DNA of 64,000 bases, from positions 24,598,491-24,662,490 of the forward strand of contig HG738137.1 in assembly GCA_000499405.2 (NCBI GenBank). The letters run 5' to 3'. Under the pieces are notes generated by a model that was given only the letters and a program-made list of their open reading frames with translations, ran no database searches and was not told the DNA's origin. Positions 35,027 through 47,570 of the stretch are shown one piece after another (within the stretch, counting starts at the first letter, position 1; the number at the start of each line of letters is the position of its first letter). The position numbers and the translations under genes are program-made. Source of the stretch: Onchocerca volvulus. Taxonomy: Eukaryota; Nematoda; Chromadorea; Rhabditida; Onchocercidae.

Positions 35027-38000
35027 CCCAAACTATAAATAAAAATACAAAAAAGCCCGAAAAAAAATTGATTTGAAAAATAAAATGATTGAATTAAATT
35101 AAATTTTTCAATAATTTGAAAAAAATTTTTTAAATTGAAAAAATTTGAAGAAAAAATTTGCTATTTTACTATTATATTATTGTCAAAAGTTTCCTAGACG
35201 ATGAATATAAATTGTTTTTTTAATTTTTTTCAAATTTTTTAGATTATAAATATAATATAACTATAAATAATTCTGAAATTATAATAAAACAAAAAAAAAT
35301 ATTTATATAGTCTAAATAATTGTACTCATTTAACTTGTAAAAAAAAAAAAAATTATAAATGAAAAAACAAAAATTCGAAATGGAAATGAAAGAAAGATCA
35401 TATCGCTAGAGAAAAAAAATAGTCATTTAACTCTCAGGATCTAATGTATCAAATATAATATAACTATAAATAATTCCGAAATTAAAATAAAATGGATTGT
35501 ACTGTTTAAATAATTGTAAACTTATATAATTTGAAAAAAATTTTAATTGTAAACTCGTTTAACTAGAAAAAAAAAAAAAAAAAGGAGAAAAATTAGTTTT
35601 AAACTGATTTAATTTGAATGAACGAAAGATCCGATCGCTAATTTCTCAACTTCTGAGATCTAAAATATCGATCGAATGAATAGATAAATGGTTTAATTCA
35701 TTTCAACAAATCTCTTCTAATTCCATTCTCACGGGATGATATTCGAAGTGATACAAAAGAGTTACAAGGTTACAACACAACTGATAACATCAGTAACACA
35801 TGTAAAGATTGAAAAGGGAAGAGAGGGAGGGAGAGGAGAGGGAGAAGGAATGATTGGTGACAATAAAATGTCAACCAAAACAAGGAAAGACCACCGAGTA
35901 GTCAAGCATTTCCTTCCACTTTCATTTATTCCGCCAAGGAAATTTCAAATTTTTTCTTTTGATTAAAAATTTTTTTTTTTTTTTTTGAGAAAATCAATTA
36001 AAGGCGGCAAAGAAAAGAGCAAGCATTTTCAATTTAATCGTTTTTTTTTAAATTTAACTAGTTTTCAAATCAAATTTTTAAAAAATAAATACAGTATTCT
36101 GAAAGTTTACAAGCATTGTTTCAAAATTATCATTTCGAAATCACCGTTTCAAATTACATTTAAATATTTAATTTACAGATTTATTGCTTTTATTTTATTT
36201 GTCTTATTTAATTCTTTTATTTCAAGCACAATGAAAATTTCCATTTCAAAACGATCAAAAAAAATTTCTTTATTTCGAAATCATCATTTTAAATTATATT
36301 TAAATGAATATATATAATTTTCAAATTCATTACTTGTGTTTACTTTGCTTTTTAAATTGATTTAAAAAAAAAATACAAAATTTTGAAAGTTTGCAGATAT
36401 TATTTCAAAATTATGATTTCAAAATTATTATTTCAAATTTTATCCAAATATTTAATTTTCAAACTCACTGAAAAATATAAATAATTTCTATTTAAAAAAA
36501 ATACATAGAATTTCAAATTTACTTATTTTATTTCATTTGTTCTATTGAAATCTTCATTTTAATGTAATGAAAATTATGATTTCATTAAAATCAAAAAAAA
36601 AGCTATTTTATTTCAAGATCATTTCAAATTATATTTAAGTATTTAATTTTCTCATTTTATTTGTTTATTTGAGTTTCTGTTTCAAGTATAATGATTCGTT
36701 TCATTCAAATCGTATCTTTGGCATGAATCTGTCATTATTAATCAGATCACGAATATATTAAATTTTTAAAATGTCCCGTTATTTCGCTTGGTTTACCTTT
36801 ACCTAGTTGAATGCAATATCCCGAACCGTACCTGTCAATCAATCAATCAACCAATCAATCAATCGATCAGTCAATCAATCGATCAATCATATATAATTAC
36901 TGCATCGCTAATGAATGGATCAATTTTAAATACGAAATTTCAATCTTCCATTTTTTTCGCTGACCATTTTAATTAACGTTGATGAAATTGCTCAGTATGA
37001 TTTAAAATTTTTCAAACCTAATCTTCCCTGCCCATCAAATTGCTGTATTTTAATGTTTGCAATGAAATCCATTGGAAACCAAAGAATTAACCGAAAAATA
37101 AAAAAAAAATTAACCGAAAAGATAATAAAAAATGAAAAGAAATCAAAAAGAAGTAATATTTAATTTCTGATTTTATTTTTCTCATCCTTTTTTTTTTTTA
37201 AATAATTTAACAATTAAAATTGTTTCTGCCTTCCTTTGATTTCAGTTTTTCTTTTTTTTTCGTCAAATAATTCAACAGCCATAATTTAGTAATTGATTTC
37301 ATTTTTTCATTCTTCGTTTTTTTTTTTTAAAAAACCATTTAAAGCAGCAATTTAACTTAACAATTTAAATTATTACAACTTTTCATTTCTTTTCTTCCTT
37401 TTTTTTTCAACAATTGATGAACATTAAATTTAAAAGAAATTATTGTTGGAAATTTTAAAAAAAATTAAAAGTTTGAAAAATAATGTGAACTAATAAATAT
37501 AATTATTGATTAATTAATAATATATTGTGGTGAAGAAGATTTAGAGAAAAGAAAATTAAATTATAGTATTTTAATGAACATACAGTATGAAATACTTGAT
37601 TACACATCATTATAAAATGTAAATACAATTAGTATTTCGTATTGGAATTTTTCCGGAACACGAAAAGATCCGGAAAACAGGAATTGAATAATAAAATTAA
37701 CAGAATATCATATCTATTAATGATTTGTAAAATTGCCAGATTAAACGAGGTTGATTCGATAATGTTTTCTGTTACAATAGCTAACGACTGATATATAGGA
37801 GTAAGAAAAATCAAAACTGATTAGTAAAGATAAGTTGAAAGGTTAAAGGTGAAAGGTAAAAGTTGAAAACATTAAATGATAAATTTTTGTTTTTTTTTTT
37901 TCCCAGCTAAACTACAATTCCATATAACATTGAGCTTCTGCTATAATTTTTGTGAAGATTGCATCAATTTCATGGATTAATATAAAATGAGAAAATGAGT

Positions 38001-38505
38001 AAGCAAATATTGGAAATGAAAAACAAAAAACGAGTAATTCAATTCTCCATTCTTTCGAAGTATATTGATTCCATCTAAAATTTTAACTGATCATTGCTAT
38101 TATTTTGAAGTTTTTTTTTTTTCCACTTTATGACGAAAAAGCAAAAATTTTATTTCACATAGCAAATAAAAATTTGAATCATAAATAATAAAAAATCGAT
38201 TCATTTATTTATAGAAATGGAAAAAAGGCAATGAATGATTGCATTTAGTAATGGATTTATAAAGAATATCAAAAGTGCAGGATCTAGGCTATTATAATTT
38301 CTTTGGCCTAAAGGCTTTCAGCCTAGGAAGGTAAGTAGAAGCAGTTCCATGAGCCTTAAGGCATTTTTCACTTCATTCTTTCCTTCCGTTTAATTTCAAA
38401 TCAATTAAATTCTCAGGTACTGAAGCTAAATTCAATTTTATAATCAATATATAGAGGAGTGAATTACTTTACGGTTCTCAACATAATTCTGTCTATTTGG
38501 GCATA
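35027..38505. other. Intergenic, no supported gene
   Basis: AT-rich sequence with repeated words such as AACTATAAATAATTC(C/T)GAAATTA (near 35258 and 35461), a purine-rich stretch (35800-35890) and a CAAT microsatellite (36836-36892). Frames here are Phe/Ile/Lys low complexity. Confidence 0.6.
36836..36892. repeat. CAAT/CGAT microsatellite
   Basis: About 13 tetranucleotide units of CAAT with CGAT, CAAC and CAGT variants. Confidence 0.9.
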
Positions 38506-38820
38506 AAACCGGAAAAAAGTATTTTTTGAACCGGAAAGTGGGCAAACAAGTAAACGATGTTTTGAACCGGAAAAAAAGCAAACAGGTGGACGATGTCTTG
38601 AACCGGAAAGTAAGCCAACAGGTAGACGATGTCTCGAACCGGAAAGTTAGCCAACAGGTAAACGATGTTTTGAACCGGAAAAATAAGCAAACAGGTTCAA
38701 GAATATTTTGAACCGGAAAGGATAAACAACTGAGTAAAGAATATTGTGAAACAGAAAAGATAAACAAAATTTTTTGGTAAAAAATGTTTTGAATCGGAAA
38801 ATGTAAACAAACAAGTATTT
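38506..38820. repeat. 36-bp minisatellite (GAACCGGAAA core)
   Basis: GAACCGGAAA starts at 38528, 38564, 38600, 38636 and 38672, exactly 36 bases apart, then at 38710, 38748 and 38791 in degenerate form. Because 36 is a multiple of three the array stays open in several frames, giving a 141-codon minus-strand frame at 38444-38869 with a 12-residue repeat (FRFKTS.TCLLT). GC content is well above the flanks. Confidence 0.92.
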
Positions 38821-39349
38821 TCTTTTTTTTGGAATAACTTTTTGAGTACTTTAGGAATAAAATTATCATAAATATGAGGAATTAATTAAGATGAAATTAA
38901 ATGAAATTGAATTATTTAGAAAATAAAAATAATAATTCTTAAGTATTTCCACCAGAAGGGGACAAAAAAAAAAGCATTTCAGATAACAAATTTAAAGTAA
39001 ATGAATTAATTATTTTAAGTATTAAATTTTCATTTATGCTCATCAAAGTATCATTTATTCTTGCATGTTGAAGTGATATCTTACAAAAAAAAAATTGTAA
39101 AAAAAAAGAAGGTTCATCGATTGGTTCAAAAAAGGGCAGAGGTCAACTATGAATGAAATAATTAATTATTTGATTTGTAGATTTTTATTTCAATGTATTT
39201 TTTAAATTCTTTTAACATTACTTTATTTTCAAAAGTAAAACAAAAAATAATAATTTTCATTCTTTTTTAACGTTTATTGATATAAATCTTAATTAATATC
39301 AACAAAATCATTTTGATTAAACAGTAAAAAAAAATGATGATAAGTATTT

Positions 39350-39640
39350 TTTTTATCACTATAACAAGTATCACTATAAGAAATAATGATTATATAATGT
39401 GATTAACTTAACTCATTTATATAAATACAATAATTTTGAATAACGATTATACAATATAGTTTAATTGATTCAATTATATAAAAATCACTATAACGAATAA
39501 TGCTTTATATGAAAACTAGTTCAACTGCATAAATATCATTATAAGGAATGATGGTTAAATGATATGATTAACTTAATTTAGTTTCATATAAATATCACTG
39601 CAACAAATAATGATTATATTGGAATTGAAATTAATTCAAC
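39350..39640. repeat. Degenerate tandem repeat of about 65-75 bp
   Basis: About four units with TATCACTATAA(C/G)(A/G)AATAATGATTATAT and a following TTAACTTAA word recur with many changes. Confidence 0.65.
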
Positions 39641-40259
39641 GACAAAAGATATTTTATCATTTATCAAGAAAAAAAAAAAAAATTTCGACAAAAAATATAG
39701 CCATTCTAAAAAATCCAAAAAAAAAAAAAAAAAAAGGAATTGACTATTATATGAAAACGGAAAAATAAAACACATAATTTTTTCTTTTTGCATCTTTTCA
39801 ATACAAAAATTTCAGATAACTAAAAATCAAATAAATTTTTGATGAATCATTCTCGAAAAAAAAAACTCGAAAAAAAAAACAGAGTGACAGAAATCATTAC
39901 AGAAAAAGCTTCATTTTTATCGCTTTAAAAAAAAAAAAAAATTTTTTTCAGACAGTAAAATTTAAAAAAAAAAAAAATGTTAGTGAAATGATATACACAT
40001 CCATTTATATATTTATATGATAGTGATGTTAACATTATTTTTAAATATTTAAGTATAAAAATTTTGAAAAATTTTCAATCCTTCACGATTGTTAACAAAA
40101 ATTAGCAAAATTTTTGAGTATAGGATGTTTTTGAGAGCCTAAAAACTTTGATCTAATTTCTATTCTTTATTAAATTTAAGTTAGTTTCACCATAACCTGA
40201 AAAAAAAATTATGAAATATTTGCTGGTCGAATTATATTTGAAATCATCAGAAATTTCAT

Positions 40260-40560
40260 CTAAAATTATATATGATACATTTTAATTTGTCAATTTAAAT
40301 TTTTAGCTATCCAAGTATACTGGTTTGTTAATTTAAATACTAAATTATATATAGTAATTTATCAATTCAATTATTAATTTATATATAATGATTTGTAAAT
40401 TTCTTTACTAATTTATCAATTTAAATACTAAACTGTGCAAAATAATAATTTAGCAATTTAAATACTGGTTTACAATTAATTTACTACTTTATTACTTTAA
40501 AAGTCAACTTTATTTATTAATTTAATTGCTTTGCATTTATATTGTAAAATGAATGATCAA
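40260..40560. repeat. Degenerate tandem repeat of about 50 bp
   Basis: Units of the type ATTTATCAATTTAAATACTAAATTATATAT recur five or six times with substitutions. Confidence 0.6.
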
Positions 40561-41096
40561 ATATTAAGCAATTGATTTTTGATAGTTTCAAAAATATGCA
40601 GTAATGCAATGAAAAGTTTGTTGTTTATCTTCTTTCATTGCAAATTATTGTCCCTAAAAATAATGTCAATATGTAAACAAAATTTTTATTTACATAAACA
40701 ACAACTTGGCCATGGTCACGGGCCATTTGGAAGGACATTTGCGCACAAGACATATATATATGTATATAAACCTGTGAAAGCAATGTAAACATTTATTTTA
40801 TGTCAAGGTAGTCGTCAAGGTGAAGAATCAATCATAAATACCAAAATACTATAATTTAGAAAAAGGGACAGAGAATGATCGAGAAATGAGCAAAATTTAT
40901 TAGTGATCGTTAAAAAAAGCGACAAAAAAATTGCTTTAGCGAAATATAATTTGCGATAATTGCAATATTTTATGCTAATTACGCAATAGCTAATTAAAAA
41001 AAGCCTCTCAAACTCAAATTATTTTTAGCTTGCTTTGTGCTGTTCTGATAAATAAGAAAGAAAAATTCAGTAAGCAATATTATTAATTAAGAATAA

Positions 41097-41132
41097 TTAT
41101 TATTTATTATTATTATTATTATTATTATTTAC

Positions 41133-41166
<34 letters not shown>
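41097..41166. repeat. ATT microsatellite
   Basis: Nearly pure (ATT)n of about 70 bases with two interruptions. Confidence 0.95.
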
Positions 41167-41867
41167 GAAAGCAAAATCAAAAATTGTGACAATATTTTTA
41201 TCTGCAAAACAATTAGAAATCTTAGAACAATTATTAAAATTTATTATTATTAGAGTTTGATCATAAAATTAAAAAAATTTTAAAGTTCAATTCCGTAATT
41301 CATTATTTAAAATTTAAAATCAAAAATGGGAGATTTTTTAACTAAAAATTGTTTTTTTTTTCTTTCCTCACGCTTGAAAAAAATAGAAAAATAAAAATAA
41401 ATATATCAAAATATTGTAAATTAAAAAGTAAAAATAAAAAAATTTAAAAATTAATTTTAGTTTTTCCTCACAAACTGTATTTATAAAATAAAAATTAAAA
41501 TTTTTGAAACAAAATTATTTTTCTCATATTTCGAGTAAATAAGCGAATGTGAAATAATTTACAATCATATGAATAATTTAAAAAAAGAATAATTCAAGAG
41601 TTGATAAATTATATTTAATGAATTTTAGAATTCGCAGCAGATGCGTTGTGATTGACCTTCTTATAAGCAGCTGGAGAGAATGACCTTAGCGATATGTTCA
41701 AATTACTATTCAGTAAGAAAATATCCGACAAGAATAGACTTATGGCAAAGTACCATTAATTCAAGGTTTCGGTCTTTGATGTCTGATCGTAAGCAAGGAT
41801 GGGTGGCATCAGTTCAAGGTTATCTTAACATGACAAATAAGATCGTCATCATTATCATTATCATGAA

Positions 41868-42480
41868 TTTGAGGAAGGAAGAGAAAAACATGAATGCAAA
41901 ACAAAAATTGAACTGTTTTGTTAACAATGATTATAGTGATCATGACAATGATTATGATAACGATGAAGATGATAGCAATGATGATGATGATTTGAGATAA
42001 AATATATGGATAAACTATAAAGATGAGAATCGAATTAGAATTACTGATAGAAGAAGGAAAATTTCTCATAAATTCAAAATAAAAGAGATTGCTTTGTTAA
42101 CAATGATTATGATAACGACGATTATGATGATAATGATAATGGTGATGATGATAATGAATAAAATAGATTATAAAGATTGGAATTATTGATGTAAGAAGAA
42201 AAATTTCTCATAAATGCAGAGCAAAAATGTTTTGCCGACAACAATTAAGATTATCATGATAGCGATGATGATAATGATGATGATGATGATCATCATCATG
42301 ATCAATTGTAAAATATAGAAATGATAATTGAAAATTTCCTTCAAAAATGCACGATAAAAGGAACTGATGTGTTGGTAATGATTATAATAATCATAATCAC
42401 GATTGTGATAACAATGACAATGATCATGATAGCGATGATGATGATGATGATGACGGCTGAAGTATTAAATATCAGTAAAT
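41868..42480. repeat. Tandem repeat of about 130 bp with GAT-rich core, four units
   Basis: Each unit has a GAAGAA(A/G)..AAA..T head, a CATAAAT(G/T)CA word, a TTGTTAACAATGATTAT-like word and a (GAT/AAT)n tail. They begin near 41868, 42050, 42190 and 42330. The 106-codon plus-strand frame at 41680-42000 ends in Asp-rich sequence from this repeat and is not accepted as a gene. Confidence 0.75.
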
Positions 42481-43770
42481 CATAGAGGTCAGGAATGATT
42501 TGGAATGATTGATGTAATAAGAAAAATTTTTTAATGAAAACTTAAATATTTAAATTATAGTTTTATAATAATCATATGATATAACTATATTACAATCTGA
42601 ATATTTTTAATCATTTGTGAATAATTATCAACGCTATGATTTCAAATTTATCATTTCAATTTAATCGTTAATTCTATAAATTCAAGATTTTTTTTCCGGG
42701 CGAATGAATTGCATGAAATGATATGAGAATTGATTTAAGCTATATTTAAGAAATTTAAATATGATCGATCATCCATGAGAAGCGATTCAATCAATTACGA
42801 ATGTTAAATTGCACGGAATGAATTTAATAAATTTAAAAATGATATAATCTTATATGAAATAATTGTAAGTTCGAAAATTTGCAAAAGATTTGAAAAACAT
42901 AATAAACTAGTAAAAATTCATTTAACAAAGAAATTCTTTTCTCTTATTTAATTTATTTAATTTTTCTTGTATCATCTATTAAAAAAGAATTTTTTACTGA
43001 GAAAACATAGGCTAAAAATTTCATTCAAATCATTTATGTTTAGTAAAAATTACAGAAATTAATGAAATACAATAATTTGCCGCACAATTCATATTTTTTG
43101 TGCGTTTCTAAAAAAAAAATTAATGATTTCAATAATATTTTTGAATGTAATTAAGAGTCCAGGAAACATTAATTTTGAAGATTTTTTGAAAATTTCAATT
43201 TTTCAATTTCAAAATATTCCAATTTAATTACGAAAAGATTGCATCAAATTGAATAAAAATGAATTGATTAGAATCAACAGGAAGAGAATTTGTGAAAAAT
43301 TGCAATTCTGATGATAGTAAAGTGAAATATTGAAAAAAAAAAAAAATCAAAAAATCAAGCAAAAAAAAGGTTTGTCGGAAAATTTTTGTTATCTTTTGGC
43401 GTTTAATTATTGTAATGTCACCAACCATTCCCGCTATTAACTAACAAATAAATCAGTTATTTTTCTTTTCATTTTTTTCACTTTTTTTTGTTTTCGAAAA
43501 ATGTTTTAAAAAGAACGAAAATTTTTGACAAAAATGAAGAAAAGAAAAGAAAAGGAAAAAATTGAATGTTTGAAAAGAAAGAATTATCATACGCTATGTC
43601 ACTACATATACATTTAGTAATAATACAAAAGAATAACAATTAGAAAAAAAAAAGAAGCAAAAGATTTTGTTTGTATTAAAAAAAAAAAAAAAATACAATT
43701 CAGCTTTTTGGAATATTAAAATTTCCGCTTTCATTTTTATTACTTTTGCATAATTATATGATAATTTAAC
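42481..43770. other. Intergenic, no supported gene
   Basis: AT-rich sequence with A/T homopolymers. Nothing else is recognised. Confidence 0.6.
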
Positions 43771-44010
43771 CTTTCAACAACAATTTATATTGCTAATAAA
43801 TCGATTGCGACATATTGATTGATTGATTTTTTCCTTTTTTTTTCTGAAATAAAACTTTACAACGATCAAATAGAGACGATAAAATAAATGCTTTTCAACA
43901 ACAATTTATGATGCTAATAGATCGATTGCAATATATCGATTGATTGATTTCTCTTTTTATTTTTAAGATAAAACTGTACAATGATCAAATATAGAAACGA
44001 TGAATGAATG
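43771..44010. repeat. Tandem duplication of about 120 bp
   Basis: TTTCAACAACAATTTAT(A/G)(T/A)TGCTAAT starts near 43771 and 43893. Both continue through ATCGATTGC.A.ATAT.GATTGATTGATTT and ATAAAACT.TACAA.GATCAAATA. Confidence 0.88.
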
Positions 44011-46959
44011 AAGAACAAATCAATGCACTAATTAAAAGTTCAATCATATTTTAGGATTAAAATTAAATTGAATTGATAAGTTTGAAATGTTTAAATTTTT
44101 TAAAAATTAAATTCAGCAAAATCCTACATTTTTCATTTACGATGAAATAGAAAAATATTGAAATAACAGCAATTAGGAAATAAACTTAGCAAATAATTCA
44201 CAACAGTGACGTTGAATAGATTTATAAATGTCATCTATTGATTCGAACTTCCAATCAAAATGTTGATAACGATGATAATGATGATAATGAAAACTAGTTT
44301 AATAAAATCTTTATGATTGGTCATCTTTATTTAAGATTTATTGATTGATTATGTTTGCCGATCGCTGTCATCATTTGAGAAGTATTAATTAATTACCTGA
44401 AAATTGCTGAGCGAATTTATGCAAATTTTCTTCTATGCAAAATATTTCGTTGTCTTTAAAATCTTTAATTTATCATCTTTTCAAAAGTAAAAAAAAATTT
44501 ATGTATTAGTTTATAAATAAGAAAAAAAAAGTTTATTAAAAAATTAATTTAACTTTACGAAAATTCAAAAAAATTGAAATTTGCAAGAAAGGAATTTTTT
44601 CGTCCAGCTATTTCAAAATTTCAATTTGTATTAAAACGATAAAATGATAAAAAATGATAAGAAATAGATATCATTTTTACTCTTTATTTCTCCCTGCTCT
44701 CTCGCAATCATTTCATAATTTACCGGTTTTATTTAACTTCTTATTCTGTCTAAACTTCTAATTCATGAATGGATTAAAAATTTAACTGAACAAAATTTCC
44801 CCTCTCAAATACTAATTTGATTGGATAAAGTTTAGTTTCATTTCACAAAATTTAATAAAAATTGAGATTTACAAAAAAAAAATTATTTATTTTCTTGATT
44901 ATTTTGAAATTTCAATTTATAATCAAATTTTTTTGTGAAGTTAGTAATGCATACAGCCATTCAGACCATGAAAAAAGCAGAATGATTGAAAACACTTGGC
45001 TGAAATAAATAATTAAATAATTTTTAAATCCGATTCAAATTTCAAGAAAAGTTCCTTTTTAATTAAAGCTGGAATATTGCAAATTATGCTAAATATTTTA
45101 ATTATTGAATATTTTTAAATCCTCTAAAATAATTTAACTCATCGCAATTTTTCCCTCCTTAATTCGTAAAAATTCAAGAGCTTTTTCCTTAGTTCTTCTT
45201 AATTATCTCAAAAAATCTTCAAGTAATTAGCTTTTATAGTTTGATTTATTTGACTAATCACACATCATACACATACAAAATCGTCCATTAAATTAACGAT
45301 ATCTTTTTCCCCTTTTTTTTTTTTTTTTTTTTTTTGAAAAAAATCAAAGAAAAGGAACTTTTTTTAGAAAAAAAAAAAAAAACATATGGTTAAAAATTGT
45401 TTATTTTTGAATGAATAGATTTTCTTGAAAATTAAAGAACAAATAAGGAAAAGTTAATTTTCTTTTTCTCTTTTTTGTTGAAATACTAATTTTCTCCACT
45501 TACTTTTGATTTTATTTATTTTTCTTTTTTACTTATTTGTTTTGCAAAAAAAAAAGAAATCCCTATGAGATGATTATGAGATGACAAATAATAATGGTGA
45601 CATCTTGTCTGGAATGAAACAAGATAAGATGATGACGATATGAATAGAACTGATCTGATCAAGGTGAAAGTAATTTGTTTCAGGTTGATTGAACGTGCCG
45701 ATCGACACAATCATTCCAACAAAAAACTTTATTTTTGTTGTGAGAAAATTAGGCTCATAAAGTTGCTAAAAAAGTTTTTACGGCAGGAAGCATACTGTTG
45801 AGTAAAATGACAATTATTATTGGATCAAATAATCATTTCAATGAATTTGTAATACTGATAAACTAATACTGATAAACCTAATATACACTACTCTATATTG
45901 ATGATAAAATGAAATTAATTCTAATATTTACGATAAAGTGATGATATAATGATAATATAATTGTCATGAAATTAATGAGATATCAAAGAGAATTGATAAA
46001 TGGGATAAAAATTATTCAGCAATTATTTTTAAGTTAATTCAACTCTTAAATCATGATTAGAAAATAAAACTAGACAATATCATACGTTAATTTATTGCTA
46101 AAGCTTTAATTTTTTACTAAAAATTCAAAATTTTAAAAGTTTATTACTTTAATTTATTACTAAAAGAAGGAATAGATAGGAAGAGAGAGGAGAAATAAAA
46201 TTTTGAGCAATAAATCTGATAATTTCAAAATTTAAATTCGAATCTCAAATTTAGTTTTATAATTAAATACTTCAAATTTAATGACAAATTCATCCTAAAA
46301 TGATTACAAAGATTAATTAAATTTTTATTTTCTTTTTCTCCTCTCTTCAATTTCGCTTTTCACTTTTCTAGTTTGTTTCAAAAATGAAAGATACTGAGAT
46401 ATCTCGGATATCCCGGACACCGGAAAATTTATCTCATCATAAAATTACGATGATAAATTGCAATTTATAGTGATAAATATTAGTGAATAGCAAATCATAG
46501 CAACTAACGAATAACTGATTAATTTCTATTCTTCATTGTCTAACTTTTTTTGTTTTCAAATATCCAACTAAAATTAATCTCTCAAAGAAGGAATAATAAA
46601 GAAATAGAGAGAGAGAAAGAGAGAAAGAGAAAAAAAGGAAAGTAATCTGGGAGAAATTTGAAAATTCCCAAGGTCATAAAAATTGCAATAAGTAGATTCT
46701 TTTGTTATTTTGGGAAAACATATTTGTTTAAACAAATTAGATCGGCTCTCGTAAAATCTAAAAACTTTTTGATTATTCCGATTGTAATAAAACAATAATT
46801 TCAGCTTTTTCAAAAGCATTTATTCATCCATTCATATTTCATTTCGGATGCTAGAAATATTTAATTTATAATATATTTACGCATATTGAATTTAGCAATT
46901 TTTGAAATGGCAGTGTGAAATTTTAAATCAGATTAATAAATTAAATTGCATAATTATTT
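44011..46959. other. Intergenic, no supported gene
   Basis: AT-rich sequence with long T runs (45310-45340), a GAGA-type tract (46600-46635) and no convincing reading frame on either strand. Confidence 0.6.
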
Positions 46960-47570
46960 TTCCCGAATTATCGATTATATTCTTTCCCAAAAATTTTTTT
47001 CCCAAAATCTTCGGTTATTTTCGTCTGAAAAAAATTTTTTTTTTTTCGAATACTCAGCTACTTTCTTTCCAATATATTTTTCATGAATTATTGCTTCCTA
47101 AAATATTCTTCTAAATTCCCGATTATTTTCTCCCAAAAATATTTTTCTACCGAATCTCAAGTTCTAATTCCTAAAAGAATTTTTTCAATTCTTCGGTTAC
47201 ATTCTTTCAAATATATTTTCCCTAGATCTCAAGTTAAATTATCAAAACATTTTTTTTTCTCCCGAATTCCCGTTTATTTTCTTACTAAAATATTTTTCTG
47301 AATCACCAATCACCTCCTTACCAAAATATTTTCCTGAATCTTCGATTATTTTCTTACCAATATATTTTTTCCGAATTACCGATTAAATAACTTCTTCCTA
47401 AAATATTTTTTCAAACTATCAGTTGCTTTCTGCCACAAATATTTTTCCGGATCATTGGCTGCTTTCTTCCAGAAAAAAAAAGACCATTTCCTTCTTGTCT
47501 CAGATATTTCCCGGATTATCGATTGCCTCCTATTTCAAATATTTTTTGAGAACGAACTATCGCTTGCTTT
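46960..47570. repeat. Degenerate minisatellite of about 45 bp, a dozen or more units
   Basis: The pattern CCGAATTATCGATTA.TTTCTT.CC.AAAATATTTTT repeats across about 600 bases with substitutions and length changes. Plus-strand frames at 46902-47114 and 47083-47301 are translations of the array and are not genes. Confidence 0.78.

Noticed and set aside
35985..36317. 110-codon plus-strand frame
   Set aside because: Starts in a poly-T/AAA region and is Phe/Lys/Ile-rich; no support as a gene.
38444..38869. 141-codon minus-strand frame as a protein gene
   Set aside because: It is the translation of a 36-bp minisatellite that is open in several frames; kept only as a repeat and a finding.
41680..42000. 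106-codon plus-strand frame ending in an Asp-rich tail
   Set aside because: The tail is a GAT microsatellite within a tandem array and the rest has no recognisable feature.
46902..47301. Overlapping plus-strand frames rich in Phe, Ser and Ile
   Set aside because: They are translations of the degenerate 45-bp array.
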